Shown: positions 1 through 11,478, counted from the stretch's first letter. The stretch: DNA of 64,000 nucleotides from Cubamyces lactineus (GCA_022376465.1 JACDTU010000004.1:1612001-1676000); one strand, 5' to 3'. Notes: generated by a model from the sequence alone, not told the origin. Translations and numbers: made by a program.

Positions 1-765
1 GACCCACAGCAGTCCATAGACCTGCTCTTCTGGAATGGCATGAAGTCTTGACGCTCTTCCATGAGATGGGACATGCGCTGCATTGTGCGTCTATAGCATC
101 TGGAACTGACCGTCAATACTCACTATCTCGTAGCTATGATCGGCAGGACTGAGTATCAAAACGTATCCGGCACTCGTTGCGCTACCGATTTCGTCGAACT
201 CCCATCCATCTTGATGGAGCATTTCTTGACCTCCCCGGTTGTTCTGGGTCTCTTCGATCCGCAAGGATCCCTCCCGGCCCACCACAAAGGCGACTATCAT
301 GAAGATCCATGCCGCTCCATCGACACCTACACGCAGATCCTCCTTGCAATACTTGACCAAGTGTATCACTCTCGAACGGTACTGTCCGAAGGCTTCGATT
401 CTACGGCAGCGCTAGCAGAGCTGTATCGCACGCAAGGGCTCATCCCGTACGTGGACGGTACCTCGTGGCAAACACAATTCGGTCATCTTTTCGGGTATGG
501 CGCGACATATTATTCATATCTGTTCGACCGTGCGATCGCTTCTCGAGTATGGCGTAACCTTTTCGCTAGCGATCCCTTGAACAGGGCCGTAGGAGAACGA
601 TACAAAGCCGAAGTGTTACGCTATGGAGGTGCTAGGGATCCATGGGAGATGGTAGCAAAGCTTCTGTCCTTACCGCATCTGCAAAAGGGCGACGGAGAGG
701 CGATGTCGGAAGTTGGCAGATGGAGAATAGAGGATGATATCGCCATGCCCGCTGGAAGGCATTGA
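1..765 (+). CDS. OCT1 (mip): Mitochondrial intermediate peptidase, C-terminal part (5' truncated by window)
   Basis: M3-family zinc metallopeptidase that removes an octapeptide from a subset of imported mitochondrial precursors in the matrix. The window holds only the 3' end. An exon finishing at 84 encodes FHEMGHALH with the HEXXH zinc motif (HEMGH at 58-72). An intron occupies 85-133 (GT...AG, 49 nt). The last exon, 134-765, reads [13 protein letters not shown]..., the usual substrate-pocket segment after HEXXH, and includes the downstream H-[FY]-[GA]-Y-G-A-x-Y-Y-type motif ([16 protein letters not shown]). An AG at 18-19 may be the acceptor of an earlier intron, so the true exon edge could be near 20. 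It ends at TGA 763-765, tail to tail with HD2. In many Agaricomycetes this gene borders the HD mating locus, which is what is seen here. Confidence 0.95.
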
Positions 766-1221
766 AGTGTTACGTTGAGTGGTGTATGTACATAACACCG
801 TTACCACCGGACGTCGAGACGCTACCTTAGCATTATCCCTTCGAATAGGAGAGGTCATGACTGTAAACGGGTTTACTAGATCCAGTTCGAACCGAACCCC
901 GTGCCAATGCTCTGGAAATAGAAGAGCGACGGCGGCGACCGTGACGGTATGTTGCCTACTCCGTGGAATACGTGAGGATGATGATATACATGTACTCATA
1001 CGACATAGTATACATAACATGTAGCGATCCAGTAACATAGGGAATAATGATACACAAAGCAGCGATAGCAAGAACGAGCCCGACGATGAAACGTTGTAAG
1101 CAAAACAAAGCGATGGTTTCAAAGCATGAACGGAAACGACCCGAATAATAGACAAATGTGCTAGCCAAGCGAGGAACTTGTAGGAAAAGCTGGGGTGGGG
1201 TGGATGGGGCCACGATCAACG
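766..1221. other. Intergenic, convergent 3' ends
   Basis: Spacer between the stop of the intermediate peptidase gene and the stop of HD2. Reading frames here are short and have no recognisable product. I see no RNA gene or repeat. It probably holds the two 3' UTRs. Confidence 0.5.
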
Positions 1222-2960
1222 CTACGACGACGCAGCGAGAGGCGCCAGGATCGATATGTAATCCGTGGAGGCCTCGAGCATAGACTCCCAAGATAACACA
1301 TCACTATGCCATACGGGCCATATCGGCGACCGCTCGTCCCAAGACTTTGTATGTGCGATACCAGGTCCCGGGGCAACGGTGGGAAGCCTCGATGACAATG
1401 ACGGAGGGGTGGCAATTGGTGATCCGGTGTCGCTGTCAGAAGCACTGGACGACAGAGAACTTATCGAAGACATTCTGGGGAGAGAAAGCCCGCGGGTCGA
1501 CACGGAATCCCGAGGATAGAGCACGTGTGTAGGGGGATGCTTGGGTACACGGCGAGGTAGCGCACGCTTCATGCGTTGAGTTGGGCCTCTGTGGACTCGG
1601 ACGCTACAATCCGGGCTCGCGTCGGAGCAAGAGCGCCTTGTTACTGAAGGGTGATCGGAAAGGGGAGATATAGACGAGGGTGCAGCGTTGACATGCGCCG
1701 AGATACGGGCAGAGCTGGGGAACCTTCGACGGGGTGGAATGCAAGCGGGATGTGGTGCCTTGGGACATCGCGTGACGAATCCGATGCAGCAAAATGTACC
1801 GGCTGATTGAGCCCCAGGATGCTGTTGCTGCTTAGACGACGTCTCGTCGGATATCTTCATCCTTGCCATGGATTCGATTACTTCAGAGATGTCAACATGC
1901 GTTTCTTGGATACCTCGGATCTGTTTTCGATGCGGCCAGGGTGTGGAGAACTGCTCCTGACTCGAGTTGACGGGGAATGGATCATACGAACACAACGGAG
2001 GGTATGGCGATGGGAAGGCATGGGGTGGTGCGACGAGGTTGAACTTGTGGGGACTTTCGCTTTCAGACGTCGGACGATCCTTCGAAACAGTTTCACGACT
2101 TGACTAGGTTCACAGTGCATGCTGGACTTACAATATATGGCTCAGAGCTGTCCTCTGTGCACTCTAACGGTAGCGCTGCCTCGACCAAACGGTTCTCCAA
2201 TTCATCCATGAGAGGAACGCTTGCATCACGTTTCTTGAGCTCCTTTCCTTCCTTTCTGTGTCTACTTCTACGGTTCTGGAACTGCCTCGGCGTTAACATG
2301 CTGCAAGCGTAGAGCACACGCATACATACCCATACATGGATCTGCCTATAGTCCATGTCACACTTCGCAGCGAGCTCGTGCTTGTCCAGCCTGGATGGAA
2401 ACGCATTGTTGTCGAAGAATGCTTCCAGGAGCGGTATTGCCGCCTACATTCACATCAGTAGGTGAAGGTGATCAAAAGGAGGAACGCACTTGATTGAACG
2501 GCCGTCTGCGTGAAGACGGCGCGGAGTCGCAGGCCTTTTGCTTGAATGCGGCTTGAGCCCGCAAGAAACGAGGCGCAAAGTCTTCTAGAATATATGATGA
2601 CCAGCGATGGAGGGTTTGCTGATAGATCGTTACGTATGCTGATAGCAACAGGGAGAAGGCTTTGTCGTCTTCGTAGTATGAAGCACGAGTTCGCAACAAC
2701 TGTCGTCGCTCCGCAAAGTCGACCAAGCACCTGGTCTTCAGGCGCTGCGAGAAACGGGCCCATGCAGCCGCTACTTGATGGGTAGTGGACTCATCTAGGC
2801 CAAGTTCAATGAGGCGCGAGTGAACGGAGTCGGGTTCTGGTAAGATCAAGTCGCGTAGGGGTAAAGTAGCAGATGTTGCACTTGATGGTGGAACACGCGA
2901 TGCGAGTTTTCGTGTAGTGGTGTGGGCTCTAGAGCCGATGCGGCGGAGGGTGGGCAGCAT
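1222..2960 (-). CDS. HD2: HD2-class homeodomain mating-type transcription factor
   Basis: One partner of the HD1-HD2 heterodimer that forms after mating of compatible nuclei and switches on dikaryon development. Model: exons 2490-2960, 2330-2443, 2132-2281 and 1222-2079 (minus strand), 530 aa, all phases closing. The N-terminal ~150 residues are the variable region expected to govern partner choice. A canonical homeodomain spans about residues 151-208, starting RRRPFNQ and containing the recognition-helix signature WFQNRRSRHRKEG; an intron falls exactly between W and FQNRR. After it come a basic stretch (KELKKRD) and a long Ser/Pro-rich tail ending AASS. The WFQNRR form, as opposed to the WF-N-RRR form of HD1, marks it as HD2. 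The third intron (2080-2131, acceptor AAG) is the least certain; a TAG acceptor would make it only 28 nt. It is divergent to HD1, 300 bp away. Confidence 0.9.
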
Positions 2961-3260
2961 TGTGAGGGAGAGATGAGGGAATCAACGGATCCTAGGTGCG
3001 CTCGATCTCACAGTACTTACAGGATGAGGACAATGGGGAAGCATCGTGGGAATGCGTTTGTTTGTTTCGCTTTGTTCCCATTGTTCGACTACGCTATATC
3101 AGGCACTCACGTGAGCGCTTACTGCTTAGCCACATACTGACCAGTGACTACATTATCTACCTCAGTTCACGACCGCCTCGTCGTTGCTTCGTCATCCTCT
3201 GACCTACACGTTCGTCTGATTTGTGCTTATCGCTGGGTTACTTGGCCTCCTCTGCTTAAG
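2961..3260. promoter_or_regulatory. Shared divergent HD2/HD1 promoter
   Basis: The 300 bp between the start codons of HD2 (minus) and HD1 (plus) must carry both promoters. No TATA box is convincing on either side. I could not assign operator motifs by eye. Confidence 0.6.
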
Positions 3261-4859
3261 ATGCTGTCGCTCCAAGATCGTCTTATCCTCGCTGAGGATG
3301 AGTTCTTCGCTGCCCTAGCCGAAGGTGATGCAGCACTATCTACCTTCAACGAACGCTGGGAGAAACTGGTAGAAGATTTGAACGAGGCTGCCGACTCTAT
3401 TGGCTTAGACGTGGAAACTTCTCAGCTAGCACACACAACGGCTCTGCGTCTAATCACCTTGGCCGATACCTCCATCGAGCTATACGCGAACTACAACACC
3501 ATCACCTCTCAGCTGATGGGCCAAATAGACGAGCTCATGTCCGAGTTGACGCTCTCGGACGTGTCCCGGTAACTGCTCTCCATTAATGGTCGTAAGAACG
3601 TCAAGTCTTATACACTCTTCCTAGGGATTTCAGAGGTCGTACGAAACGGCGTCGAGACCAGACCTATTCCGGCTCCCGTTCCCGTTCCCGTTCTGCATCT
3701 CCCTCCGTTGTATATCATAAGAAGCGACGGTGCGTATACCGGTCAATGTGTGTGATATCTACTCAACGGTTCACTTGACTAGGTTGGCCACGCTCAATCC
3801 CCTTTCACCGACATCTTGCTCGCACCACGACCCATCATCAATGCCGTCTCCCTTGACATCTTCTCCCCAAATATCTGTCCCTTCATATCCTACACCCAAT
3901 CCACCAACTCCTATCGATCATTCGAGACACCACAATGTTGGAAAACGCCGATTCTCCGATACGGACACTTTGTTGACTTGCCATCCAGCGAAGAAGCGCC
4001 GTGTGGGTCCCCGATTGCATGCCGTCTCCGATTCTTTCCAGCTCAAATCGGCAGCGAACCCCACAAGCGAGGCACGCGTGGGAGAATGTCGTCAACCTGG
4101 AATGGTCCCGGGCTTTGTGGACCCTTCAGAAGAAAATGTGCTTGCTGCATTCCACAGGAGCCCACGTCCGGGCAATCCTCACGTTGGAGACGGTATCAAT
4201 GGTGCGCATGCCATTCATCTCCGTCTGTATATTACTAACATTTGACAGTTTTGTCGATGGACCTCAACGCGACGTATAACCGAGACAATGATCTTGGACT
4301 CGACACGAGACATATGAACGCCTCCGACTCCGAACTAGACGCCATCTTGGAATCCCTGCTCGGCACCGGCAGTACGCTGGCCAATCTCCCAGCGCTCTCC
4401 CCTACAACCCCGCCTCTCCTTACACCCGACCTTTCGCCATATCTTCCGGCCGTGTCTTCAGTAGGCAGCAGTGTTGAAGATCTTCTGGAAGGCACCCTTG
4501 GTCCCGCATTATCGGTTTCCCACAAGGCCAATCTTTGCAGTCTGAATCCGTCGTTGCACATTGCGGACGATCTGGCAGTTGCGCTATCCGGGTCTTACGA
4601 TCTGCAGCCGCTCATAGGACAGACGTCCAATATGGACAGGTTCATCAGTGATGTCTCCATCACGCCTTCGTTCGCCAGCGACGTCACGCAACACGCGATC
4701 TTCTCCACCGACGGTTTGGGTGCATTCTGCGGGTCCCCCTACCGATCTCTCTCTGCTCTCTCTGCTCCCCAATCCCCTTCACCCGTCGCGTCCTCGGGTT
4801 CGGATAACTTCTTTGAAGTAGCTTTGAGCGATTTGTTTGCTGTATCCCCCAGTATCTGA
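3261..4859 (+). CDS. HD1: HD1-class mating-type protein lacking a homeodomain
   Basis: Assigned to HD1 from three things: divergent position beside HD2 and the mip gene, an N-terminal ~100 aa helical region of the HD1 type (MLSLQDRLILAEDEFFAAL..., with AHTTALRLITLAD and DELMSELTLSDVS blocks), and a C-terminal half with basic nuclear-localisation clusters (KRRRDQ, HKKRR, AKKRR) and an acidic/Pro/Ser activation-like tail. Model: exons 3261-3568, 3625-3729, 3783-4201 and 4249-4859, 480 aa, closing in phase. Where HD1 proteins normally continue into a ~60-residue homeodomain ending WF-N-RRR, this one passes through a 56-nt intron straight into DFRGRTKRRR and a Ser-Arg run. No frame in the locus encodes a WFxN helix outside HD2. 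The HD1 homeodomain has been reported as partly dispensable in Coprinopsis, so the product may still work as the HD2 partner. The in-frame extension to 3144 does not begin with ATG, so 3261 was chosen. Confidence 0.8.
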
Positions 4860-5742
4860 CATCCGCGAACAGGAGTTCTTCCATAGACCCCTTTCCCCCT
4901 TAGTATGACCAACTATCAGTTACTTGTACGATATCCACTCGATGATTGTCTCAATTCCGTGTAGCATCACTACTCGTATTATCGCGCGTACAATCAGCTC
5001 ATCGTCATGCTCTTTTGCTCTCGTTCGTCGTCCTTTTTAGTCCCATGTACTTTTGGACATTTTCATAATGGACCTGGGGAATGTTATATACCCGATTGAT
5101 AACGATAGGATAGAGTCTAACGTGGGCGCTGCGACGGAACATGGGCATATCCGTACTCCGGCTACCATCTTGTTCATATATCCATATCCCACCTGTGTCT
5201 AGCTATTTAGAATGCGTGTCTGTGTATCATGGCTGCGCACGGACGCGAGAATAGGCTGGATAGTGGATGGCACGAGGATGGTACGGATGTGGCACTTTGC
5301 AGCCAAGCGCCCTGGCATTTCTTCAACAGGTTGCCCTCCTCGAGGCTTTAAGATAGGCCCAACGTTACCGTAGATTCGACCACATCACATGACAACCGCG
5401 TGATATGTCGACCTCCAAAACGACGCCTTCCGCCTCGATTTTTGCGGAGAAAAGCGGCCATGAAGCCTCGTAGAGGATCTCAGAGGCGTCTGCAGCTCCT
5501 TTGAAGTCTCATCGAGGGGGGTGCAAGGGAGCGAGAGGCGTTGTGACAGGCGTGACATAGTGGGTCGAATAGGGCCTATCTTACACGCGACGAAATACTT
5601 TCTCGCTGTATGTGACGTGATGCCTCCTTGCCTCGTTCATAAGGCAACGAGATGCGGATGCCCACTTCTGAGGTCAAACTACTAGACAAGACGTTGTACA
5701 CAAGTCTCATTCACGATAAAGGGCATCGATGTAGACTCTACC
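4860..5742. other. Intergenic spacer right of HD1
   Basis: About 880 bp between the HD1 stop and the stop of the DUF7721-type gene (convergent). No frame over 60 codons and no recognisable repeat or RNA gene. Confidence 0.5.
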
Positions 5743-6685
5743 CTACATGAATTTCGAGGCCTGCGTTTGCGATAAGTCTGGCGAAACCAATGCGACATGC
5801 TCCGATCAGGCTTACCATGCTCATGAGCCCCCCAAGTCCCCCGCTGTTTTCGCCTCCAATGGAACCACCGCTGAACTTAGATTGGACAAGTAGTTTCATC
5901 ACCGTCATGGCGGCACTGTTGACAGCATCTTGCTTGTTACCAGAAGAAACACCGCCAGATTTATCGAACAGTTTCGATGCTTCGGCCATAGCCAAACTGA
6001 TAAGTTGCGATTGCGATCCTCCACTACCGTTTCCGGAGGTGAATTGCTTGAGAACCTATGTGTCCATTAAGCCGCTTCAGTTGTGCACGTTGTATGGAGA
6101 TGACCGCACACACTTGCAATGCAGCTGCGCTACCAAGTGAGCCAGCGTTCAAGGAACTGGCGGACCCCTCTTCGTACGCCTTACGGTGAGCATGTTGCAC
6201 CCCGTTCTCGTCGATGGGTTGCTCATGTTCGCTCTATAGTTGACATCTATCAGAAGCGTCGCTCAAAAGTATATCACGACGATACAAGCCTTGTTCTGTT
6301 TGATGAAGCTGAGCGCGCTCGAGAATAACGAGTTGTCGCCGCTACCCTCACGGCTCGCAGTGTTCACGACTTCATCATCATCGACTGTACCAATAGACTT
6401 TAGCGTCATCGTGTTCAATGCTCAAGACGTATACATACACTGGGGTCTATCATACTCGCTGGAGGAGTGCGGCGCATTGTACTCATGTCCGCCGGTCTTC
6501 GAGACGTCCGCTTCACATTGCGAGATCGTTATTAGTTCTCGCGAACCCGCCCGTAGTACGACGGCACTTACAGTGAGATCGTTGGTAGGCATCCATGCCC
6601 TGCTTAGCAAGATTCATAAAGCTGTCCTGTATTCATCGATTTGTGTCAGTATCGCCCGTCATAAGAGGACGCCAACACAGACCAT
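5743..6685 (-). CDS. DUF7721-type fungal protein, candidate beta-flanking gene
   Basis: Small fungal protein of unknown function, 204 aa in seven coding exons: 6683-6685, 6572-6626, 6439-6510, 6278-6384, 6114-6233, 5816-6055, 5743-5760. The first coding exon is just the ATG, giving MDSFMNLAKQGMDAY. The middle carries FSSALSFIKQNK and QPIDENGVQHAHRKAYE. The C-terminus has the family block SGNKQDAVNSAAMTVMKLL followed by a Gly-rich run and ends GGLMSM-ASKFM, with ASKFM on an 18-nt last exon. These blocks match what I know as DUF7721 proteins. The donor of the 6234-6277 intron is uncertain: GTGATA gives a 5-residue insert, while a GC donor 15 nt earlier would remove it. Position next to the HD pair suggests the 'beta-fg' locus marker of Agaricomycetes; that identity is inference. 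Confidence 0.8.
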
Positions 6686-6986
6686 GACTGTATCGATGAA
6701 GCTGGGGTGATTGTGGAGAGCAGCAAGCGCAGCGGGCGATGGCGACGACGTTATGGGCGTCTATCTCAAGCATCGGTGCATCGCCGCAGGGTCCGAGATC
6801 GGATCGGGGGCCCAGTAGGGCAAGTGCTGTGGTTGTGCCTCCTGCGTGCGGGAAAGCGCCGAGCCGCCCCCGAGCGAGCGTCTTACTCTCGCCTTCTGAC
6901 ACATCCCTTCTCCTCCGTTCTCGACGCGCCCCCGTTTATATAGCTCGTTCGGAAGCTTTTCGACGGAGAGGTGATATCCAGCCGCA

Positions 6987-9345
6987 ATGTCCTCCTCAGC
7001 TCACTCTAACGACCCTTCGACGCTCACACAGAATCCCGATGGCGTCGCGGCGCTGCTCTCTCCAGGGGAGCCTGCGCGTGAAGCGGTACGCCCAGCTTCT
7101 GGGCGGTCCAGTATGTCAGGCACAATAACCTCTGAAAAGAACGGCGAACCGGATGGTACGAAGAAGGATGGTCGAAATAAGACAGAAGATGAAGCCCAGG
7201 ACGACGACGTAATAGTCGTGGGCTGGGATGGTCCCGACGATCCCGCAAATCCGCGAAAGTGCGTTTCATTGTCTCTCTTCGGTTATGCTAATAGCTCATG
7301 GAGGATGATTAGTTGGCCGCTTAAGCGGAAGTGGACAGTCGCTTTGACCGTGTCGTCGTACACTTTCATCTCGCCTATAGCATCGTCCATGGTCGCGCCG
7401 GCAGCTAGCCAAATAGCGCAGGCGTTCAACATCCACCATAGCTTCGAAGGCAATCTCACCATCTCGATATTCGTTCTTGCATACGGTATATCCCTTCGTT
7501 TTTGAGCGTAGTCGAGTAGCTGACGCGTCAGTAGCTTTCGGACCGTTATTTCTTGGGCCATTAAGCGAGGTCTTCGGTCGAGCTCGGGTGCTACAAGCAG
7601 CAAACTTCTTTTTCTTCGGTACGTGCTCTGTATTCTTAGATCGATATGTCCGTATCTCATCGACATATGTAGTCTGGAATCTCGCGTGCGGCTTTGCCCA
7701 GAACGAGGCCGAGCTCATGGTCTTCCGCTTTCTCTCCGGCTTCGGCGGAAGCGCGCCTCTAGCGGTGAGCATCCCGTAACATTATATCCAAGCGTCGTCG
7801 TTGATCTGATCAATACCTCAGTGCGGAGGTGCAGTCCTCAGCGATATGTGGGCACCAGAAGAGCGTGGTCAAGCGATCGCGGTATACTCGCTCGCACCGT
7901 TGCTGGGACCAGCCATCGGACCCGTAGCGGGAGGCTGGATTGCAGAACGATCGACATGGCGATGGGTGTTCTGGTCGACTAGCATCGCCGCAGGCCTCGT
8001 GGGCATCCTCGGCGTCTTGACCCTTCCAGAAAGTGAGCGAACACCCTACCATGGCCTCTTTGTCCTCTCGCATTGATAATGCCATTTGTACAGCTTTCGC
8101 GCCGACTTTGCTCCAGAGAAAGGCGAAGAGGATCCGCAAGCAGATGGACGTCGAGAAGGGCCCGGTCAAAGAAGTGCGGACGATCTTCGAGAAGTCGGGG
8201 CAGACAAAGACGTAAGTCCATGTGGTTGATCCAACAAAGCGTCGGATGAGCTCAATGATCTTTGTGCCCAGCTTCAAAGACCTCATTGTCGTTTCTTTGT
8301 TCCGGCCTTTCATCTTGTTCGCCAAAGAGCCTATTATCCAGCTGGTGTCCCTCTACCTCGCGTTCATCTACGGCGTCATCTATCGTAAGCACGCACGTGT
8401 TCTGATCTGGCCGCAAAGATAGCTGAACCTGGTGCGCGCAGTGGTCATCACGACTATCCCGCCTGTATTCACAAATGTCTATCACGAGAGGCCTGGCTAC
8501 GTCGGCTTGCACTACATCGCGCTCGGACTCGGTAGGCACTCTCGTCATCCTCACTGATCGTGCGCAGTCGATCTCACAAACCGTGTCATCCCCAGGCCTG
8601 TTCTGCGCATCCCAGGGAAACGCGCGTATGCTCGACAAGGTGTACGTGATGCTCAAGAAGCGCAACAACGGCCAGGGCGAACCTGAGTTCCGACTGCGTG
8701 AGTGGCCTTGTTCGTCACCCAAGTGTATGCGGTAAATACTCATCGCATCCGGCCCGTCGTAGCGACGGTTATGCCTGGGACCATTCTCATTCCAATCGGC
8801 CTCCTGATGTCTGGCTGGGGCGCTCAGGAACACGTTCATTGGATCGTCCCCGACATCGTGAGCACACTTCTATCTTCTCGATGCCCACTTCAGATAGAGA
8901 CTAATCGTCGATGTCTATCATAGGGCTACGCGATCATCGGTGCGGGCATGGTGCTCATCTTCCAGGGCATGCAGACGTACGTCATCGACTCGTTCACGAT
9001 ATACGCCGCGTCAGGTATGTCGTCGTCTCTGCACCCTTCCATATTCCTCGTTTACCAGCGTCTCATCCCACCTCACGTCGCAGCTCTCGCCGCGGTGTCG
9101 TTCTTCCGCTCGATGGCAGGCTTCGGCTTCCCGCTGTTCGCGCCCGCCATGTTCGCCGCGCTCGGGTACGGCAAGGGCAACACGATCCTCGCTGCATGCG
9201 CATTCGCAGTCGGGTGTCCTGCGTAAGTGTATTCTCTACCCATCCGCTCGTTGGGTCGGTTCGCTGATGGTCGCACAGAATGTGGCTCTTCTGGACGTAT
9301 GGTAAGAAGATTCGCAGCATGAGCCATCACGCGCGGAAACAATGA
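6987..9345 (+). CDS. DHA1-type MFS transporter
   Basis: Twelve-TM major facilitator of the drug:H+ antiporter 1 type, probably in the plasma membrane; substrate unknown. Thirteen exons (6987-7258, 7313-7485, 7535-7618, 7673-7764, 7822-8032, 8094-8211, 8272-8384, 8442-8531, 8596-8697, 8763-8857, 8924-9014, 9084-9222, 9279-9345) give 548 aa in perfect phase. A hydrophilic ~95-residue N-terminus leads to NPRNWPLKRKWTV, the typical start of TM1. Motif A is GPLSEVFGRARVL. TM5 carries the motif C region (LAPLLGPAIGPVAGGW). The protein ends GKKIRSMSHHARKQ. It is divergent to the DUF7721-type gene, 301 bp apart. Relatives export polyamines, mycotoxins or azoles, but nothing here fixes the substrate. 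Confidence 0.9.
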
Positions 9346-9702
9346 GCGGCTTTGCCCTGGGCTTCGCTTCTGGCTTTGGCATATTTATGCCGACCTGAAA
9401 GAAGATATGACTATGCCCGCGCTCGGTACTTTCTGGGTCTGCAAAGTACTGAAAGTATTTGCAACGTAATCTCTCCTACTCTACACTAATACCCAAGTAA
9501 TGTGTTCTCGTTCTCTTGTTCATACCATTGCTCTCGCGCATGCTTTTAGTATATTCATCACGCCCCGGCGGTCATGGCTCTTTCAGACCTTTAGGAACGT
9601 TGAACAGATCTCCTATATATTACAATGGATCATATATTACAATCAAGTATTCATACAATCTACGGGTGTGGAGTAGGATCAAATGCTTCGGGTATGCGAC
9701 TC

Positions 9703-10578
9703 TTACACCTCAGCGACCTTGGTGCTCTGACCATTCGTTGTAGCGGGGTACGGGTTGCCAACTACATGAGGGCCGGACTCCAGAGGCGCAGTGGTAGCTG
9801 GAGGCTCCGAGGGCCGACCAGTCGTCGAGCTACTAGTGCTTGTCGTGCCGGTAACTACGCTCTTCGCCTTCTCGATGTGTGGCTGAGCGGCAGCGGCAGC
9901 GGACTGAACGTACGGCTTCGCGGTCTCCGCGGCGGACTGGACGTAGGGCTTCGCCGCCTCCTGGGCAGACGCGAGGTACTGCTTGCCTGTCTCAACGGCA
10001 GACTGGACGGTGGAGGTCACACTCGAACCGCTGGTTTGCTGAGTACCACTCTGTTGGCCGCCGGAGACATACGACTATCGAATGGACGTCAGCTTCAAGC
10101 ATTCACGCGTGAGTATACAAGGGCGAGGCTTACCTGCGCGGTGGCAATCGCGCTGCTGGCAAGGTTCTTTGCCTGCTCGACGTAGCTCGCAGCGGTAGCC
10201 TTCGCCGACTGGACGTCAGCAGCGCCTTGCGAGGCAGCGACATCGGTCTTGTGGCTGAGGTTCTCTTCGAGTTGGTTCACTGCAGAGACAGCCTCGGGCT
10301 CCTTGATCTGTGTAGGGTATGAGGGTCGTGTGAAATGGGGAACTGTAATGATTTACGCTACCTGAGCAGTTGTAGCCGCGTCAGTGGCGGCGTTGTGCAG
10401 CTGGTTCGCGTTCTGCTGCACCTCCTGCGAGAGGGTGGCAGTAGAGGCCTCGGTCTCAGCGAGGGCTGCGGCGGTGGAGTAGCGGGCGTCGCTGCTGTAG
10501 CAGAGTTAACATTTATAATATCGAACAGAGACGCGTATGCGTCACTTACTTGCCGGTGGGGAGAGTTGCGGTGGACAT
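9703..10578 (-). CDS. LEA-like Ala-rich amphipathic-helix protein
   Basis: Hydrophilic 235-aa protein in four exons (10550-10578, 10362-10494, 10134-10307, 9703-10074). It is mostly Ala, Gln, Thr, Ser and Lys, with no hydrophobic core, signal peptide or TM segment. The second half carries near-perfect 13-residue repeats of the type ETAKPYVQSAA (twice, plus degenerate neighbours) that would form amphipathic helices, and the tail is Ser/Thr/Pro-rich. This composition is that of late-embryogenesis-abundant proteins (desiccation or heat protectants) or lipid-surface-binding helices such as perilipins; I cannot distinguish the two. A TATATATA run lies about 118 nt upstream of the ATG, consistent with strong or inducible expression. 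Function is inferred from composition only. Confidence 0.75.
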
Positions 10579-10695
10579 GATGGAGTCGAAGTTGTTGTGG
10601 AGAGTGGTATAAGTCAGATAGCTGGCGTTTGAGTCGTGACGAGTTCGTGAAGCAGATGGATGGTGTTTGTGCTGACTCCATGGCTTGTAAGACGG

Positions 10696-10703
10696 TATAT
10701 ATA
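10696..10703 (-). promoter_or_regulatory. Possible TATA box of the LEA-like gene
   Basis: An 8-bp alternating TATATATA about 118 nt upstream of the ATG at 10578, within a short symmetric GGTATATATACC. Spacing fits a fungal core promoter with a 5' UTR of roughly 80 nt. Confidence 0.4.
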
Positions 10704-11478
10704 CCGACTGGCAAGGGACGTCGCTGGAGCATGAATGGCAGCAAAGACGTCACTCGCCCCGCCCATCCACTGCCATGGCTAGTAACACACACAAACAGGC
10801 GCCCAAGTCGTCACCGAGGTCTGCGTGTGCATTGTCGGTGACGTCATGCGGGGTACGATTTCACAGTCCGTGCGCAGCCCTCTATTCGACATTCAACTAC
10901 GCAACCTGGTGGTACTATGAAGTGCAGTATTCGTACGAGTCTATCGTCTATGGGTACGCAGTCCGACCAATGCATGCAGGGGAGCTGGATTGCAGATGAA
11001 TCCCAGCTACTACGGTATCGTCGCCCACCGGCATGCACCTCACACGACTATTGTCCACGGCAGTTACAGCTATCTAGAAACGAGTGGACGGTGACTTTGG
11101 ACCGATTCTGTGCTGGAAAATGAGGAGGAAGCGGGGTATGTGCACGAACGAAAGGTATGCATGTCAACTGCACGAAACCGATGGACGACCGAGACCGGGA
11201 GAAGCGACGTGCGTGCGCGGAACATGACGAGGCAGAAACACCGGAGATGGATGCAGGCGGAGAGGCAGGAATCATGAGAAAGAGAACGAGTGCACTTGAA
11301 CTTGCAGGGGAACAGAGAGAATGAATGCGTGGGGGATCGAGACTGAGAGCCATAGAGAATGAAGCGCACAAGGCAATAATGAAACAGACAACAACACAAC
11401 GTCGAGAAAATAAGATTACAGAATGAAAAGAGAGCTGCAGGTGATCACGGCATGCATATGGACAAGTGGCCCTGGCGA
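10704..11478. other. Intergenic region between LEA-like gene and glycogenin 3' end
   Basis: About 0.8 kb holding the distal promoter of the LEA-like gene and the 3' flank of the glycogenin gene. The frames are short and unconvincing, and no repeat or RNA gene was seen. Confidence 0.45.

Noticed and set aside
2080..2131. 28-nt intron option in HD2 (acceptor CCTAG)
   Set aside because: Shorter than any other intron seen here. The 52-nt version with AAG acceptor keeps the same frame.
3569..3624. Hidden homeodomain in or around the first HD1 intron
   Set aside because: Only 56 nt long and no frame gives helix-3 residues; too short for any homeodomain.
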